In this document: piece after piece, positions 32,438-42,049 of the stretch | Position numbering within the stretch: position 1 is the first letter of the stretch | Layout of the letters: each line of letters opens with the position of its first letter | The notes under the pieces: model-generated | Seen by the model: only the letters and a program-made list of their open reading frames with translations | Databases searched by the model: none | Told to the model about the DNA's origin: nothing | Translations under genes and position numbers: made by a program | Assembly: GCF_025567095.1 (NCBI RefSeq) | Contig: NZ_JAOQJH010000010.1 | Source of the DNA: Anthropogastromicrobium aceti | Lineage (GTDB): Bacteria > Bacillota > Clostridia > Lachnospirales > Lachnospiraceae | Reading direction: 5' to 3' (one strand) | Length of the DNA: 64,000 nucleotides

Positions 32438-35400
32438 ATGAGCGTCAGAAGAATCTTCGCGGAGAAGAAGGAACCTTATGCAGTAAAAGCACAGGAGCTT
32501 ATGGAAGAGATGAGCAGCTATCTTGACATTCACGATGCCAAGAAGGTGCGTGTGCTGATCCGTTATGATGTTGAAAACCTTTCGGATGAGACTTATGAAA
32601 AGAGTAAGGGAACTATTTTTTCGGAGCCGCCGGTCGATGATCTTTATGAGGGCACCTTCCCTCACGAGAAGGATGATATTATTTTTTCAGTAGAGTATCT
32701 TCCGGGACAGTTTGATCAGAGAGCAGACTCGGCAGAGCAGTGTGTAAAGCTGTTAAAGGAAGATGAACAGCCGATTATCCGTTCAGCAACCACATATGTG
32801 ATCAGCGGTGCACTTACAAGTGAGGAAGTTGCTAAGCTGAAGAATCACTGTATTAACCCAGTTGATTCAAGAGAAGCATCGGAGGAAATTCCGCAGACAC
32901 TGAACATGGTACATCCAGAGCCAGAAGATGTAAAAATTCTGGAAGGCTTTTCCAAGATGAATGAGAAGGATCTGAAGGCGCTCTATGATTCCTTTGGTCT
33001 TGCTATGACCTTTAAGGATTTCCTTCACATCCAGAAGTATTTCCACGATGAGGAAAAGCGTGATCCGTCCATGACTGAAATTCGTGTACTTGATACATAC
33101 TGGTCTGATCATTGCCGTCATACAACCTTCCAGACAGAGTTAAAGAACGTTACATTTGAGGAAGGATATTATCGTCCGGTAATCGAGAAGACATACGATG
33201 AGTATGAGACTGCTCATAAAACATTGTTTGAAGGCAGAAATGACAAATTTATCAGTCTGATGGATCTGGCTCTTATGGGTATGCGTCAGTTGAAGAAGCA
33301 GGGAAAGCTTCAGGATCAGGAAGAAAGTGATGAGATCAATGCATGTTCTATCGTAGTACCTATTAAGGTAGACGGCAAGGAAGAAGAGTGGCTGATCAAC
33401 TTTAAGAATGAGACACATAACCATCCTACTGAGATTGAGCCATTTGGAGGCGCTGCAACATGTCTTGGCGGTGCAATCCGTGACCCACTGTCAGGTCGTA
33501 CCTATGTTTATCAGGCAATGCGTGTGACTGGTGCTGCAGACCCGACACGTCCGCTTTCTGAGACACTTCCTGGAAAACTTCCTCAGAAGAAGCTTGTTCG
33601 TACAGCAGCTGCTGGTTATAGCTCTTATGGAAATCAGATTGGTCTTGCAACTGGTTATGTAAAGGAAATTTATCATCCAAATTATGTGGCAAAGCGTATG
33701 GAGATCGGTGCTGTTATGGGTGCAGCTCCAAGACGTGCAGTAATCCGTAAAAATTCTGATCCAGGCGATATCATTATTCTGCTTGGCGGACGTACAGGAA
33801 GAGATGGCTGCGGTGGTGCAACTGGTTCTTCTAAGGCTCACACACAGTCTTCTATCGAAACATGTGGTGCAGAGGTTCAAAAGGGTAATGCACCGACTGA
33901 GAGAAAGTTACAAAGACTGTTCCGTCGTGAGGAAGTCAGCCATCTGATTAAGAAATGTAACGACTTTGGTGCCGGCGGTGTATCTGTAGCAATTGGAGAG
34001 CTGGCAGACGGTCTTGTTGTTGAGCTTGATAAGGTTCCAAAGAAGTATGCAGGTCTTGACGGCACAGAGATTGCGATTTCTGAGTCTCAGGAGCGTATGG
34101 CAGTTGTAGTAGATCCAAAGGATGCAGACCAGTTTTTAGCTTATGCAGCTGAGGAGAATCTGGAGGCAACAAAGGTTGCAGTTGTGAGTGAGGATCCTAG
34201 ACTTGTTCTTCGCTGGAGAGGAAAAGAAATTGTTAATATTAGCCGTGCATTCCTTGATACAAACGGTGCTCATCAGGAGACAGATGTTACTGTAAGTATG
34301 CCAAAGAAGGAAGAAAGCTTCTTCGCATCAAAGGAAGTTACTGATGTAAAGGAAAAATGGCTTTCTATGCTTGCTGATTTAAATGTTTGCTCACAGAAGG
34401 GTCTTGTTGAGATGTTTGACAGCTCCATCGGTGCAGGAAGCGTTGTAATGCCGTATGGTGGAAAGAATCAGCTGACTGAGGTTCAGACAATGGTAGCAAA
34501 GGTTCCTGTAGCAAAGGGAAATACTGATGCTGTTACCATGATGAGCTATGGTTTTAATCCATACCTGTCCTCATGGAGTCCATATCATGGTGCTGTTTAT
34601 GCCGTAACAGAGTCTATTGCTAAAATTACGGCAGCCGGCGGTGACTACAGTAAGATTCGTATGACATTCCAGGAGTACTTCCGCAGAATGACAGAGGATT
34701 CTCATACATGGGGACTTCCGTTTGCTTCCTTGCTTGGTGCATATGCAGCACAGATGGGATTTGGTCTTCCGTCAATTGGTGGAAAGGATTCCATGTCAGG
34801 AAGTTTTGATGAGTTAAATGTACCGCCAACACTTGTTTCCTTTGCAGTTGATGTGGCATCTGAAAATGATGTTGTAACACCAGAATTTAAGAAGGCAGGA
34901 AATAAACTTGTTCTGTTTGCTATTGAGAAGGATGAATATGACCTTCCAAATTATGAGCAGGTGAAGAAACTGTACGGTCAGATTCACGAGGCTGTTCGTA
35001 ATGGTCAGATCGTATCCTCCTATGCAATTGGCGCAGGCGGTATCGCAGAGGCAGTAAGCAAGATGGCATTTGGTAATGGTCTTGGTGCAGTTATCAATGC
35101 ACAGCTTGATAAGAATCTCCTCTTTGCTCCATTATACGGAAATATTCTTGCAGAAGTTCCGGCAGAATGCATCGCAGATTTAGAGGTTCCATGTGAGGTT
35201 ATCGGTGAAGTAAGTGCAGAGCCAACCTTCACTTATGGTGAAATTGTAATTTCCATGGATGAGGCTGTAAAGAGCTGGAAGTCTACTCTTGAGAAGGTAT
35301 TCCCGTCTGTATCTGGAAAGACACAGCCAAAGGTTGATACAGATATCTACAAGGCAGATTCAATCTATGTGTGCAAGAATAAGGTTGCAAAGCCAAAGGT

Positions 35401-36190
35401 ATTTATTCCGGTATTCCCAGGAACAAACTGTGAGTATGACAGCGCAAAGGCATTTGAGCGCGCAGGCGCAGAGGCTATTGTTAAGGTTGTTCGCAACCAG
35501 ACAGCAGAAGAAATTCGTGAGTCTGTTGATATCTTTACAAAGGCAATCCGCGAGTCTCAGATCATCATGTTCCCAGGCGGATTCTCAGCAGGTGATGAGC
35601 CAGATGGTTCTGCAAAGTTCTTTGCAACAGCATTTAGAAACGAGAAGCTCAAAGAAGCAGTTATGGATCTGTTAAACAACAGAGATGGTCTTGTACTTGG
35701 TATCTGCAACGGCTTCCAGACACTTGTAAAGTTAGGACTTGTTCCGTATGGTGAGATTATTGACAGCCAGCTGTCTGATTCTCCGACACTGACAACAAAC
35801 ACCATTGGACGTCATGTTTCCAAGATGGCATACTTAAAGGTAGTATCCAATAAGTCTCCATGGCTGGCACAGGCAACACTCGGCGGTGTTTACTGCAACC
35901 CGGTTTCTCATGGTGAGGGACGTTTCGTAGCAAGCAAGGAGTGGCTTGATAAGCTGTTCGCAAACGGACAGGTTGCAACTCAGTATGTTGATTACAATGG
36001 CAATCTTGCACAGGACGAAGAGTGGAATATGAACGGTTCCTATGCAGCAATCGAAGGTATCACAAGCCCAGATGGACGTGTATATGGAAAGATGGCACAT
36101 TCAGAGCGTATCGGAGATTCTGTAGCAATCAACATCTATGGTGAGCAGGATCTGAAGCTGTTTGAGTCAGGTGTTAAGTACTTTAAGTAA
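32438..36190 (+). CDS. purL: Phosphoribosylformylglycinamidine synthase, single-chain form
   Basis: At 1250 residues this is the large, fused form of FGAM synthase, with an N-terminal PurS-like part, two AIRS-type synthase halves (SDHCRHTTFQTEL; GGKDSMSGSF) and a C-terminal glutamine amidotransferase with FPGTNCEYD, FPGGFSAGDEPDGS, the nucleophile in LGICNGFQTL and the His/Glu pair in SHGEGRF. It performs the fourth step of purine synthesis using glutamine. AAAGGAG precedes the ATG 32438. Many Bacilli use separate purS, purQ and purL; Clostridia often have this fused type. It is monocistronic here. Confidence 0.96.
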   Translation: MSVRRIFAEKKEPYAVKAQELMEEMSSYLDIHDAKKVRVLIRYDVENLSDETYEKSKGTIFSEPPVDDLYEGTFPHEKDDIIFSVEYLPGQFDQRADSAEQCVKLLKEDEQPIIRSATTYVISGALTSEEVAKLKNHCINPVDSREASEEIPQTLNMVHPEPEDVKILEGFSKMNEKDLKALYDSFGLAMTFKDFLHIQKYFHDEEKRDPSMTEIRVLDTYWSDHCRHTTFQTELKNVTFEEGYYRPVIEKTYDEYETAHKTLFEGRNDKFISLMDLALMGMRQLKKQGKLQDQEESDEINACSIVVPIKVDGKEEEWLINFKNETHNHPTEIEPFGGAATCLGGAIRDPLSGRTYVYQAMRVTGAADPTRPLSETLPGKLPQKKLVRTAAAGYSSYGNQIGLATGYVKEIYHPNYVAKRMEIGAVMGAAPRRAVIRKNSDPGDIIILLGGRTGRDGCGGATGSSKAHTQSSIETCGAEVQKGNAPTERKLQRLFRREEVSHLIKKCNDFGAGGVSVAIGELADGLVVELDKVPKKYAGLDGTEIAISESQERMAVVVDPKDADQFLAYAAEENLEATKVAVVSEDPRLVLRWRGKEIVNISRAFLDTNGAHQETDVTVSMPKKEESFFASKEVTDVKEKWLSMLADLNVCSQKGLVEMFDSSIGAGSVVMPYGGKNQLTEVQTMVAKVPVAKGNTDAVTMMSYGFNPYLSSWSPYHGAVYAVTESIAKITAAGGDYSKIRMTFQEYFRRMTEDSHTWGLPFASLLGAYAAQMGFGLPSIGGKDSMSGSFDELNVPPTLVSFAVDVASENDVVTPEFKKAGNKLVLFAIEKDEYDLPNYEQVKKLYGQIHEAVRNGQIVSSYAIGAGGIAEAVSKMAFGNGLGAVINAQLDKNLLFAPLYGNILAEVPAECIADLEVPCEVIGEVSAEPTFTYGEIVISMDEAVKSWKSTLEKVFPSVSGKTQPKVDTDIYKADSIYVCKNKVAKPKVFIPVFPGTNCEYDSAKAFERAGAEAIVKVVRNQTAEEIRESVDIFTKAIRESQIIMFPGGFSAGDEPDGSAKFFATAFRNEKLKEAVMDLLNNRDGLVLGICNGFQTLVKLGLVPYGEIIDSQLSDSPTLTTNTIGRHVSKMAYLKVVSNKSPWLAQATLGGVYCNPVSHGEGRFVASKEWLDKLFANGQVATQYVDYNGNLAQDEEWNMNGSYAAIEGITSPDGRVYGKMAHSERIGDSVAINIYGEQDLKLFESGVKYFK

Positions 36191-36216
36191 TTTTGGCGGC
36201 TTTATTAAAAGCATAA

Positions 36217-36250
36217 AAAACGGTCATACCTAAAATGGTATGGCCGTTTT
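36217..36250. terminator. Bidirectional terminator between purL and the PBP gene
   Basis: AAAACGGTCATACC and GGTATGGCCGTTTT make a 14-bp stem (one G-U pair) with loop TAAAAT. A-tract and T-tract flank both sides, so it can end the convergent transcripts of purL and the penicillin-binding protein. Confidence 0.9.
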
Positions 36251-36307
36251 CATATGTTTAAAGCAAATAGGCGCCGACAAAAATTTTACCGGAGCTCGCT
36301 TGTAAAC

Positions 36308-38914
36308 TTACCGGGTAGAATCTCCCGTATGAATGTCGCAGCTTTGAAGGTTCGATGGTGCCAGATAATCTGAGTCTGTCGTAGTGCCGCTTGAAAGATC
36401 ATTGTCATCGATATGAAGATAAACGCGCTGCACGACTGAATCACCGGGGCAGTATTTTGTTGCACTTTTGCCTGATTCTGTGCAGATACGAAGTGCATAG
36501 TGGCGGTCACAATAGCTTGTTGGTGCTGTGCCAGGTGCAAAATATTCTGTGTATACAGAAGCGTTGCTTGAACTGCTATTGCATACGCCGTCAACTGCAA
36601 GAAGACCCGATTTGCTGCAGATCTTTGCAGATTCTAATTCATCTGTAAAGACGAAATCTTTATTATCAAGATCAGTATGAATGCGAGCCATAATTTTCTG
36701 CCATATTGTTTTGTGGTATTCAGTTCCGTTTGAAAGTACTTTTGAGTCATCATATCCAGACCATATGCCGCAGGTGTAGTAAGGAGAGTAGCCTATGAAC
36801 CATACGTCGCTTCCGCTTGTCGTTGTTCCAGACTTTCCAGCAAGTGTCATTGAATCAATTTGACAAAGTTTACCAGTTGGTGTGATTCCGTATTGATAGT
36901 AATAAGAGGAATCAGATGAAACCACATCCTCCATTGCATTTGTTAAAAGAGCAGCAGAGGAACTTTTGATAATTCTTGTCGGAGAAGGAACACTTTCAAG
37001 AAGGATATTACCCTGGCGGTCTAAAACCTTTGTGTAGTAGGTTGGCTTTTGGTAAATTCCATCATTTGCAATGGAAGCAAAGGCAGCAGTAAGCATTTCG
37101 TTTGTGACAGTATATGACTGGCTTGCAGAGGCAAGAGAGGCTGAAGATTCAAACACGTTAGCATCGACTAAACCAAAAAGCTCTAGATAATCATAAGCAG
37201 TAGAATCAGATACAAGAGAAGTCAGGCATCTGGCACCAATGACATTCATGGAATATGTGATAGCCTGACGTATATTGTTGTAGCCAAGATACGGATTTCC
37301 CCACCAGTTTAAGACCTGCTGATTTCCGGATGAATAAGGAGCGTCATAATATGTGGAGGCAAGAGTGGCACCACACGAGTCGATAGCAGGTGCAAATGTG
37401 CTGATTATCATTGAAGCAGAACCTGGCTGCCTGTGGCAGTGCAGAGCACGATTTAAGGTGAGGCTTCCTTCTTTTTCACCGCGGCCGCCGGATATGGCAG
37501 CAACCTGACCATTTGACTGATTCATGACAACGACAGATTCCTGCGGTTCGAGAATAGGAGTAATGGTTTCGTTTGTAACTGAGTCACCAGAAATAAGCAG
37601 TGATGCTTTAAATTCACGGACAGAGCGATAAATATCTTCTTTTGAAGCATAAATATTTGCAAACGTTGCCTGTTTTTTTTCTGACTGAAAATAGCTTATC
37701 AGATCATTTTCTGTATAGGTGCTTTCAGAACCGTCTGCATGGCATACAGTAAGCGCATAATTAAGTGAATATTCTAAAAGCCTGCTTCCTGTTGAAGAGA
37801 TGTAATTGTCTGCATTGTTAACTTCTTCATCGACAATAGCCTGAATGGACGGATCCATTGTTGAATAAATCTGCAGGCCGCCGCTGTAGAGAAGTTTATA
37901 AGATTGTGAGGCAGAATAGCCAAGCTTTGACTGCAGATCATCACAAACTTGATTATATACAGCATCTGTAAAATAAGAAAAGACCGTACTGCCTGAAGTG
38001 GCATTGTCAACTGTCTGAATGCGGCTGTACACATCATCATCAAGTGCATCGTTTTTCTGATCATAAGTGATAAAATTTTGCTCATACATTTTTTCAAGAA
38101 CGATCTTTCGGCGCACTGCATTTTCCTTTGGATGTGTAAGCGGATTATAGCGTGATGGGTTTGATGTGGTGGCAGCCAAAACAGTGCATTCAGATAATGT
38201 TAATTCCCATACATTTTTGCCAAAATAGCGGTGAGCAGCTGTCTGTACACCAAGACAGTTGCCGCCAAGATTAATTGTATTAAGATAGTATTCAAGAATA
38301 GTTTCTTTGCTGCCTAGCTGATCTTCTAATTTTACTGCAAGAAATTGTTCCTGAATTTTGCGGCGCAGTTTGTCAGCCATGCTTGTCTCGTAGCCGCCCT
38401 GAAGCACATTATTTTTAATGAGCTGTTGAGTGATTGTGCTGGCACCTTCAGAAAATCGTCCATTTGTAATACCGACATAAGCAGCACGCAAAATTCCTTT
38501 TAAATCAATTCCGTTATGTTCATAAAAGCGGCTGTCCTCAATTGCGATAAAAGCGTTTACAAGATCATCAGGAAGCTGGTCAAAGCTGACTTCTTCGCGG
38601 TTGCTGCCTTCCATGACAAGTGTCTGCATTAGATTGCCGTCTGCGTCGTAAATTTGAGAAGCATATCCTTGTGGCTGTACATCAAGTATATCGAGAGAGG
38701 GAGCAGCATCAATTGCCCCACGGACAAATCCAATGCCTATAGCAAAGCCAGCGAAACAAAGAATTAGAAACATTGCCAGTGCTATTTTTAAAAGAAAAAT
38801 AAGATGGTGTCGTCTGGCCTGCCTTGATGTATCAAGAAGACCTGACAGCTCCTTTTTTATTGCATCATTATTAAAAATCATAAAGATCAGTGCCTTTCCG
38901 TCAAATTCATGCAT
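36308..38914 (-). CDS. Class A penicillin-binding protein with altered transpeptidase motif
   Basis: The 868-residue protein has a cytoplasmic N-terminus, one membrane segment (about residues 38-65), a GT51 glycosyltransferase domain with its catalytic region IAIEDSRFYEHNGID and GASTITQQL, and a transpeptidase domain. In the latter, SMN (SxN) and GKSGTT (KSG) are intact, but the SxxK motif reads RQPGSASMII: Ser499 is present while the catalytic lysine is Met502. Glycan polymerisation should work; cross-linking is doubtful. Start at 38914 follows AGAAAG; an alternative ATG at 38881 follows GGAAAGG. The gene is monocistronic and convergent with purL. Confidence 0.93.
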   Translation of the reverse strand: MHEFDGKALIFMIFNNDAIKKELSGLLDTSRQARRHHLIFLLKIALAMFLILCFAGFAIGIGFVRGAIDAAPSLDILDVQPQGYASQIYDADGNLMQTLVMEGSNREEVSFDQLPDDLVNAFIAIEDSRFYEHNGIDLKGILRAAYVGITNGRFSEGASTITQQLIKNNVLQGGYETSMADKLRRKIQEQFLAVKLEDQLGSKETILEYYLNTINLGGNCLGVQTAAHRYFGKNVWELTLSECTVLAATTSNPSRYNPLTHPKENAVRRKIVLEKMYEQNFITYDQKNDALDDDVYSRIQTVDNATSGSTVFSYFTDAVYNQVCDDLQSKLGYSASQSYKLLYSGGLQIYSTMDPSIQAIVDEEVNNADNYISSTGSRLLEYSLNYALTVCHADGSESTYTENDLISYFQSEKKQATFANIYASKEDIYRSVREFKASLLISGDSVTNETITPILEPQESVVVMNQSNGQVAAISGGRGEKEGSLTLNRALHCHRQPGSASMIISTFAPAIDSCGATLASTYYDAPYSSGNQQVLNWWGNPYLGYNNIRQAITYSMNVIGARCLTSLVSDSTAYDYLELFGLVDANVFESSASLASASQSYTVTNEMLTAAFASIANDGIYQKPTYYTKVLDRQGNILLESVPSPTRIIKSSSAALLTNAMEDVVSSDSSYYYQYGITPTGKLCQIDSMTLAGKSGTTTSGSDVWFIGYSPYYTCGIWSGYDDSKVLSNGTEYHKTIWQKIMARIHTDLDNKDFVFTDELESAKICSKSGLLAVDGVCNSSSSNASVYTEYFAPGTAPTSYCDRHYALRICTESGKSATKYCPGDSVVQRVYLHIDDNDLSSGTTTDSDYLAPSNLQSCDIHTGDSTR

Positions 38915-39109
38915 AAACGCTTTCTAAGCATGGACTGACATTTATTCTTTAGTATATCAAAAAATAGAGAAAAATACCAGAAAAAAAGCAAACCTTTACA
39001 GAAGCTGCAAAATAAGATACACTAGCTACAAAGCATTTTGCAGCGGAGAAAAATAAGAAAATGCTTTTAATATATGGAAATAAAAGTATAAAGGAATAAG
39101 GTGAATAAA

Positions 39110-39772
39110 ATGTCAGAGGCCTACAAGACAGTTTATATTGGAGATACAGCAGAAATCGTAGAGAAAAAATCACGGTTTATTGCAAATTTAGAGCATGTGG
39201 AGTCAGAGGAGGAGGCACTTGCCTATATTGAGACGATCCGCAAAAAATATTGGGATGCAAGACATAATTGCTATGCATACTGCATCGGAAAAAAACAGGA
39301 GCTAAAGCGCTGCAGTGATGACGGTGAACCTTCACAGACAGCAGGAAAGCCAATGCTTGATGTGCTGACGGGTGCAGGTCTTTGCGACACGGTTGTTGTT
39401 GTCACGCGCTATTTTGGAGGTACTCTTTTGGGAACGGGCGGCCTGGTGCGCGCTTATACGGCGGCGGCAAAGGCTGGTGTTGAAGCAAGTGAGGTTATTG
39501 AAAAAATTCCAGCTGTACAGTTTTTAGTAAAGGTGACATATAACCAGATAGGAACACTTCTTTATCTGTTGGGACAGCGAGGCTACAGCCAATTAGAAAG
39601 CGAATATGCAGAGGATGTAAGCGTGCGCTTTCTTGTACCTCTTACTGAGCGCGCATCTATGGAAAAGCAGCTTCTTGAGAGCTTTCAGGGCAGTGCTAAG
39701 ACAGAGATTGAAGATTATGGGTACTACGCTAAGAATGGAAAAGAACTTCTTTTGTTTGAGGAGGAAGTGTAA
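39110..39772 (+). CDS. yigZ: YigZ/IMPACT family protein
   Basis: The 220-residue protein has the UPF0029 signature: EKKSRFIANLE, WDARHNCYAYCIG, SDDGEPSQTAGKPMLDVL and VVVTRYFGGTLLGTGGLVRAY. The eukaryotic relatives (IMPACT) modulate GCN2; the bacterial role is unknown, though nucleic-acid or ribosome binding has been proposed. The start is ATG 39110 after AAGGTG; the in-frame GTG at 39101 lies in that site. The stop overlaps the next start by one base (TAATG), so it is translationally coupled to a response regulator. Confidence 0.92.
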   Translation: MSEAYKTVYIGDTAEIVEKKSRFIANLEHVESEEEALAYIETIRKKYWDARHNCYAYCIGKKQELKRCSDDGEPSQTAGKPMLDVLTGAGLCDTVVVVTRYFGGTLLGTGGLVRAYTAAAKAGVEASEVIEKIPAVQFLVKVTYNQIGTLLYLLGQRGYSQLESEYAEDVSVRFLVPLTERASMEKQLLESFQGSAKTEIEDYGYYAKNGKELLLFEEEV

Positions 39773-40488
39773 TGATAACATGTGCAATGTGTGATGATGA
39801 ACTGCCATTTGCCGAGCAGCTTAGAAGTCTTGTAATGGCTTATGCAAAAAAAAAGCGAGTGGAGCTGCAGGCTGAAACATTTGCATCTGCGGAGGAACTT
39901 TTAGAAGAAATTGAAAACGGTGCAGGCTTTGAAATATTGTTTCTTGATATTGAGATGCGAAAAATGGATGGAATCGAACTTGGAAAAAAGCTTCGTGAGC
40001 GCTCATACCAGACACTTATTATATATGTTTCAGGTTATGACCAGTATATGCGACAGTTGTTTGAGGCAGAGCCATTTCGTTTTTTGTCAAAACCATTAAA
40101 GCAAGAGGAACTTGAGAATGTGTTAGATAAGGCGTTTGAGCGAATCAGCCGTTTTCACAGAGAGCTGTTTACGATTCGTTTTGGAAAAAACGTGGTGAAT
40201 CTTCTTTGCCGAGATATTGTGTATCTGGAAAGCAATAAGCGAAAGGTAATTGTTCATACTGTGCGTGGAGAATACGAGTATTACCATAAGCTTGATGAGG
40301 CTGAGGAAGAGCTTTTAGCAATCAGTGCAGATTTTGTACGGATTCACAAGGCGTATCTTGTGAATATGGAGCACGTTGAGGCCTTTCAGTATGAAAAGCT
40401 TGCACTTAGAGATGGCACTATTTTAAGTATAAGTGAGGCACACCGCGCTAATGTGCGCAGCCGCTTCTGGGAATGGGGTTCTGAGTAA
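39772..40488 (+). CDS. LytTR family response regulator
   Basis: The 238-residue protein has a receiver domain (CDDE at the start, phosphoacceptor Asp59 in LFLDIEMRKMDG, Lys in LSKPL) and a C-terminal LytTR DNA-binding domain (VYLESNKRKVIVHT, FVRIHKAYLVNMEHVE). LytTR regulators bind pairs of short direct repeats and often control peptide-sensing or surface genes. Its start overlaps the yigZ stop, and a GHKL kinase follows 26 bp later, forming a two-component system. No AgrB/AgrD-type signal gene is nearby. Confidence 0.94.
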   Translation: MITCAMCDDELPFAEQLRSLVMAYAKKKRVELQAETFASAEELLEEIENGAGFEILFLDIEMRKMDGIELGKKLRERSYQTLIIYVSGYDQYMRQLFEAEPFRFLSKPLKQEELENVLDKAFERISRFHRELFTIRFGKNVVNLLCRDIVYLESNKRKVIVHTVRGEYEYYHKLDEAEEELLAISADFVRIHKAYLVNMEHVEAFQYEKLALRDGTILSISEAHRANVRSRFWEWGSE

Positions 40489-40514
40489 GAACAAACATTG
40501 AGAGGGATCGAAAC

Positions 40515-41435
40515 ATGACAGATTTATTGCTTGTATTATTGATCAATTTTTTTGCATTATATACGACATCACAATATCTTGCAGTTTTGAAAAAAGAAGA
40601 ACAGAAAAAAACTTGGCGCTGCCTTTTGCCGCATTTCCTTTTATGGTGTGTGTTAAATACGTGCTGTTTGATTCTGATTCGTACAAAAGGAGTTCTAAGC
40701 TTATTTAGCGCAGCGGTTGCTGCGATTATTTTGCTGTTCGAGACAATTTTTGCGTTTCAAAAGGAAGAAGCATGGAAGGAAAAGACAAGGCGAAGGGAAT
40801 ATATGACGAGCCGTCAGCTTCAGTACTATGCAAAGCAGTATGAGGCTCTTTCTCATTTTCAGGAAACAATGCGAAAGGAGCGCCATGAGCGAAAAAACCG
40901 CAATATGGAGCTTTTGATGCTTGCCCAAAAAGGCTCTTTCGATGCTTTAATCTGCCGCTTGAACGAGGAGCAGAGCCTTATGACACCGCACTCATCAACA
41001 ACAGGAAATAGAACTGTAGATGCGGTGCTTGACTTTGAAAAGGCCGTGGCAAGAGAAAAGAAGATTGAAGTGGAGGAATCTATTTCCATTCCAAGAGAAA
41101 TGGAGGTGGCGGATTCTGTATTATGCGGTGTTCTTGGAAATGCGCTTGACAATGCAATTGAGGCATGCGACAGAGTTAGTGAGAAGGAACGTCTTGTGAA
41201 GATTTTTATGAAGGTTGAGCGAAAAAATCTTTTTATTGAAATTAAAAATCGCTATGATGGTACCATTTTTAAAGCACAGGATGGACGTCTTATAAGCCGC
41301 AAAGAAAATCCACAGGAGCATGGAATGGGGCTTCGCATCATACATGAACTTTTAGAGCATGCAGACGGAAATGTTGAGACAATGTGGGATGAGCATGTAT
41401 TTACACTAAGAGTGATGATTTATCATGTGATTTAG
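40515..41435 (+). CDS. GHKL-domain sensor histidine kinase
   Basis: The 306-residue protein has only about three hydrophobic segments in its first 80 residues (starting MTDLLLVLLINFFALY), fewer than the six or so of AgrC-like sensors. The likely phosphorylated residue is His124 in KERHERKNRN, matching the RHDxxNH pattern of this group. The ATPase core has an N-box LGNALDNAIEACD and G-box HGMGLRIIHELLEH. It should phosphorylate the preceding LytTR regulator. The ligand is unknown. GAGAGGGA is the probable ribosome binding site. Confidence 0.9.
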   Translation: MTDLLLVLLINFFALYTTSQYLAVLKKEEQKKTWRCLLPHFLLWCVLNTCCLILIRTKGVLSLFSAAVAAIILLFETIFAFQKEEAWKEKTRRREYMTSRQLQYYAKQYEALSHFQETMRKERHERKNRNMELLMLAQKGSFDALICRLNEEQSLMTPHSSTTGNRTVDAVLDFEKAVAREKKIEVEESISIPREMEVADSVLCGVLGNALDNAIEACDRVSEKERLVKIFMKVERKNLFIEIKNRYDGTIFKAQDGRLISRKENPQEHGMGLRIIHELLEHADGNVETMWDEHVFTLRVMIYHVI

Positions 41436-41537
41436 AATTTAAGGGTTACAAAAATATCTGGCAAAAATGACAGTCGGAAAAATATTAATCATTTTTGTGA
41501 TAGCATAAGAAAAACGAAAGTGAAAGGAGGATTAGAT

Positions 41538-42005
41538 GTGGACAGTATCGAAGTTTATGTCTGGCTCATCGTATTTATCGTATTGACAGCGATTGAGATG
41601 GCAACATTTCAGCTTGTAACCATTTGGTTTGCTGTCGGTGCCGTTGCAGCATTTATTACTTCACTGTTTTCGACATCGTTAGAAATTCAGCTTATTGTTT
41701 TTTTAGCTGTGTCGATGCTGTTATTGATTTTGGTTCGTCCCATTGCTGGACGCTTTCTTCAGACAAAGACGGTCAAGACAAATGTCGATAGTTTAATTGG
41801 AGATTATGCGACGGTTACGGCTCGAATACATAATCAGGAAGGCTTTGGAAAAGCTGTAATTCGTGGTCAGGAGTGGACAGCAGCAGCCGAGAAGGATGAT
41901 GAAATAATTGAAGCAGGCAGCCGTGTTGTTGTCACAGGCATACGTGGTGTCAAATTGATCGTTGCAAAGATTGAGCCGTCAAGGACAGCACAGGAAAACA
42001 GTTAA
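41538..42005 (+). CDS. NfeD family membrane protein
   Basis: The 155-residue short NfeD protein has three or so membrane segments (VYVWLIVFIVLTAIEM and following) and a C-terminal OB-fold domain (TNVDSLIGDYATVTARI to VTGIRGVKLIVAKIE). Short NfeD proteins work with SPFH/stomatin proteins in membrane microdomains, and here the SPFH gene follows 44 bp later. The GTG at 41538 is 7 bp after GGAGG; an ATG at 41536 is out of frame and a GTG at 41520 precedes that site. Confidence 0.9.
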   Translation: MDSIEVYVWLIVFIVLTAIEMATFQLVTIWFAVGAVAAFITSLFSTSLEIQLIVFLAVSMLLLILVRPIAGRFLQTKTVKTNVDSLIGDYATVTARIHNQEGFGKAVIRGQEWTAAAEKDDEIIEAGSRVVVTGIRGVKLIVAKIEPSRTAQENS

Positions 42006-42049
42006 AAGAATAAGCAGTATATCATTTAAGAGAAAAGGAGTGTATGAGT

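Noticed and set aside
32867..35805. Several 80-130 codon minus-strand frames inside purL
   Set aside because: They are shadows of the purL reading frame with no start signals and biased, low-complexity composition.
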